Origin: Eubacterium sp. AF16-48
Lineage (GTDB): Bacteria > Bacillota > Clostridia > Lachnospirales > Lachnospiraceae
Assembly: GCF_003479405.1 (NCBI RefSeq)
Contig: NZ_QUHB01000003.1
Span: 37,954 to 101,953, forward strand
Reading direction: 5' to 3'
DNA length: 64,000 bases
The notes beneath the pieces were generated by a model, which saw only the letters and a list, made by a program, of their open reading frames with translations, did not search any database and was not told where the DNA came from. This document shows, piece after piece, positions 62,036 to 64,000 of the stretch (its first letter is position 1; each line of letters begins with the position of its first letter). Both the position numbers and the translations under genes were made by a program.

Positions 62036-62824
62036 ATGACACCAATAATAAAGGTAGAAAATTTAAATAAGACATTTAATGCAAAAAGCGGAAATGTTGA
62101 GGCTGTAAAAAATGTAAGCTTTGAAGTGGAAAAGGGAGATATCTTTGGAATAATCGGATTATCCGGAGCAGGAAAAAGTACATTAGTAAGATGCCTGAAT
62201 CTCCTTGAAAGACCAACTTCAGGAAGAGTTCTCGTAGATGGAAAAGATTTGACAAAGCTTCCTAACAAGGAGTTGAGAAAGGCAAGACAAAATATCGGCA
62301 TGATTTTTCAGCATTTTAATTTACTTATGCAGAGAAATGTTTTAGACAATGTCTGTTTTCCAATGGAAATAGCCGGAGTTAAGAAAAGTGAGGCAAGGAA
62401 AAGGGCGTACGAACTGCTGAAAACAGTGGGATTGGAGGATAAGGCAAAGGCATATCCTGCACAGTTGTCAGGTGGACAGCAGCAGAGAGTTGCCATAGCA
62501 AGAGTGCTTTCTAACAACCCGGAAATACTTCTTTGCGACGAGGCAACAAGTGCCTTAGACCCTCAGACTACAAAATCTATTTTGGATTTATTAAAGAAAA
62601 TCAACAGGGAAAGAAACATTACCATAGTTATAATTACTCATTCCATGAGTGTGGTAAAGGATATTTGCAACAACGTTGCAGTAATGGAAAATGGAGAAGC
62701 AGTGGAAATTGAAACAGTAAAGGAATTATTTGAAAATCCTAAAACCAATATAGCAAAAAAACTTGTGTTAATTGGTGGAGGTGTTAATTTAAGTCAGAAG
62801 GAGTTGGATGAATATGTGGGATAA
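62036..62824 (+). CDS. metN: MetN-type ABC transporter ATPase lacking the C-terminal regulatory domain
   Basis: The 262-residue protein has Walker A GLSGAGKST (about 41-49), Q-loop (MIFQHFNLL), signature LSGGQQQRVAIARVL, Walker B ILLCDEATSALD and the H-loop THS. The first 240 residues match MetN. Typical MetN proteins have 320-345 residues and end in a NIL/C2 domain that binds methionine and shuts transport; here the chain stops soon after the core. It powers uptake through MetI and overlaps its gene by 11 bp. Confidence 0.92.
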   Translation: MTPIIKVENLNKTFNAKSGNVEAVKNVSFEVEKGDIFGIIGLSGAGKSTLVRCLNLLERPTSGRVLVDGKDLTKLPNKELRKARQNIGMIFQHFNLLMQRNVLDNVCFPMEIAGVKKSEARKRAYELLKTVGLEDKAKAYPAQLSGGQQQRVAIARVLSNNPEILLCDEATSALDPQTTKSILDLLKKINRERNITIVIITHSMSVVKDICNNVAVMENGEAVEIETVKELFENPKTNIAKKLVLIGGGVNLSQKELDEYVG

Positions 62825-63476
62825 CGCAACAATAACAATGCTTTTAGAAGGCGTGAGAGATACTTTATATATGACACTGGCATCCACTTTTTTCGGATAT
62901 GTATTAGGACTTCCTTTAGGTGTCATATTAGCAGTTACTGACAAAGACGGCATAAAGCCAAATGCTTTTATATATAAGATATTAGATATAATTGTGAATA
63001 TATTAAGAAGTATTCCGTTTCTTATTTTATTAATTTTAGTTATTCCTATAACAAGAGCCATTGTGGGAAAAACATATGGCTCCACAGCTACTGTTGTACC
63101 TTTGGTAATAGCAGCAGCACCTTTTATTGCCAGAATGGTGGAATCTTCTCTCAAGGAAGTAAACGGTGGAGTGATTGAAGCAGCCCAGAGTATGGGTGCC
63201 GGAACTTTCACTATAATATGGAAAGTTCTTTTGGCAGAGGCGAGAACATCCCTTTTGGTGGGAGTCACCATAGCCCTTGGCACAATTCTGGGATATTCCG
63301 CAATGGCAGGTGTAGTAGGAGGCGGTGGCTTAGGTGACATTGCCATAAGATACGGATACTACAGATACCAGACAGACATAATGCTTGTAACAATTGTTAT
63401 ACTTGTATTGCTGGTACAAATAATGCAGTGGGTAGGAATGCTTTTGTCTAAGAAGTTAGACAGGAGAAAAGCATAG
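62814..63476 (+). CDS. metI: MetI-type ABC transporter permease
   Basis: AAGGAG at 62799-62804 favours the ATG at 62814; one at 62808 is too close to it. The 220-residue protein has five hydrophobic helices and the family loop EVNGGVIEAAQSMGAGTFTIIWKVLLAEA that docks with the ATPase, followed by GYSAMAGVVGGGGLGD. It is the membrane channel of the importer, with MetN and MetQ. Confidence 0.93.
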   Translation: MWDNATITMLLEGVRDTLYMTLASTFFGYVLGLPLGVILAVTDKDGIKPNAFIYKILDIIVNILRSIPFLILLILVIPITRAIVGKTYGSTATVVPLVIAAAPFIARMVESSLKEVNGGVIEAAQSMGAGTFTIIWKVLLAEARTSLLVGVTIALGTILGYSAMAGVVGGGGLGDIAIRYGYYRYQTDIMLVTIVILVLLVQIMQWVGMLLSKKLDRRKA

Positions 63477-63524
63477 GAAGAGTTTATGATGTAATATATA
63501 GGGACACTTTTTATGATGTAAATT

Positions 63525-63652
63525 ATGTGGAAACATTTGTTGTAGTGATTTATTTTATATGGAAACATTTGTTGCAATGATTTATTTTATGTGGAAATAT
63601 TTGTTGTAATGATCTATTTTATATGGAAATATTTGTTGTAATGATTTACGTT
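63525..63652. repeat. 32-bp tandem repeat, four copies
   Basis: Units start at 63525, 63557, 63589 and 63621, each beginning AT(G/A)TGGAAA(C/T)ATTTGTTG. They differ at a few positions, and a degraded fifth part follows. The repeats lie between metI and its probable terminator and code for nothing evident. Confidence 0.9.
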
Positions 63653-63690
63653 GAAATATTATTGTTAGATGGGAATAGCTATTCGGCGAA

Positions 63691-63732
63691 ATACCCGGAA
63701 AATGGATTTATAATTCATATCCGGGTATTTTT
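63691..63732 (+). terminator. Intrinsic terminator downstream of the met operon
   Basis: ATACCCGG (63691-63698) pairs with CCGGGTAT (63721-63728), followed by T. The loop is 22 bases with a smaller inner pairing. Confidence 0.75.
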
Positions 63733-63776
63733 GACTCTTAACAAAGAAATATTAAACTCCATACAAATCTAAAGAT

Positions 63777-64000
63777 GCTCCAGAGGACGTAGGTACATTG
63801 AAATTGAAGATAGATCAAATAATTCATGTAAAAAAAGCAGATTCACAGGCTTGAGAGAAGCTCCAGAGAACGTAGGTGCATTGAAATTGAAAATATATCA
63901 AATAATTCATGTAAAAAAAGCAGATTCACAGGCTTGAGAGAAGCTCCAGAGAACGTAGGTACATTAAAATTGAAAATATAACAAAAAAAATCATGTAAAA
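63777..64000. repeat. 83-bp tandem repeat, three copies, cut by window end
   Basis: Units start at 63777, 63860 and 63943, each with GCTCCAGAG(A/G)ACGTAGGT. The first two full units differ at only a few bases; the third is truncated at base 64000. A period of 83 is not a multiple of three and no frame runs through, so it is noncoding. The array probably continues to the right. Confidence 0.9.

Noticed and set aside
63777..64000. 83-bp repeats as a CRISPR array
   Set aside because: The whole 83-bp unit is conserved, with no variable spacers, and no cas genes are seen.
1..64000. tRNA, rRNA, prophage or replication origin genes
   Set aside because: None was recognised. Apart from the transposase fragment, the window looks like ordinary chromosomal metabolic and surface genes.

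Overview
The window is low-GC DNA with AGGAGG-type ribosome binding sites, consensus TTGACA/TATAAT promoters and many intrinsic terminators. The gene families point to an anaerobic gut Firmicute, most likely a Lachnospiraceae-like clostridium: a fused AccD-AccA carboxyltransferase, FabK as enoyl reductase, a GHKL/LytTR two-component pair, indolepyruvate:ferredoxin oxidoreductase, and large secreted glycoside hydrolases with lysine-rich or SH3 tails. All calls come from reading the sequence; no database search was run. I saw no tRNA, rRNA or CRISPR array.

Layout. 1-2.6 kb: the tail of a membrane glycosyltransferase, then an AgrC/AgrA-like sensor and LytTR regulator read leftwards. 2.8-7.9 kb: a 1710-residue secreted Ig-repeat/SH3 protein whose promoter carries two direct repeats that look like LytTR sites. 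8-9.5 kb: a PurF-like protein without its glutaminase cysteine. 9.6-10 kb: a dead transposon fragment. 10-18 kb: secreted GH92 alpha-mannosidase and GH16 beta-glucanase. 18-20 kb: small membrane protein and NhaC antiporter. 20-23.7 kb (minus): iorA-iorB-paaK for aryl-2-oxoacid oxidation. 23.9-34.6 kb: a surface polysaccharide cluster with three GT2 enzymes, a GlfT2-like galactofuranosyltransferase, two pyruvyltransferase-like proteins (one fused to an iron-sulfur FrhB-type module) and a multi-pass membrane protein. 34.6-43 kb: LacI regulator, CUT1 sugar ABC transporter, GH172 (DUF2961), GH32 and fructokinase, read here as an operon for a difructose anhydride or fructo-oligosaccharide. 43-45 kb: WYL regulator and two small unknown proteins.

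45.4-55.6 kb is a complete type II fatty acid operon (fabH-acpP-fabK-fabD-fabG-fabF-accB-fabZ-accC-accDA) ending in a nitronate-monooxygenase-family flavoprotein with a four-cysteine motif that may make unsaturated fatty acids without oxygen; a TetR regulator follows. 56.5-59 kb encodes a GH64-type beta-1,3-glucanase. Together GH92, GH16 and GH64 would suit attack on fungal cell walls (mannan plus beta-1,3-glucan).

59-63.5 kb looks like a sulfur amino acid regulon: an HD-hydrolase pseudogene and tcdA, an Rrf2-family (CymR-like) regulator, and a MetQNI-type importer. All three transcription units carry the same operator, CC(T/C)ATT-N5-(A/T)ATAGGA. The importer is also preceded by a 34-codon reading frame containing six cysteine codons and an intrinsic terminator, a probable cysteine-responsive attenuator. 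The window closes with a 4 x 32 bp tandem repeat and an 83-bp tandem repeat that continues past the end.
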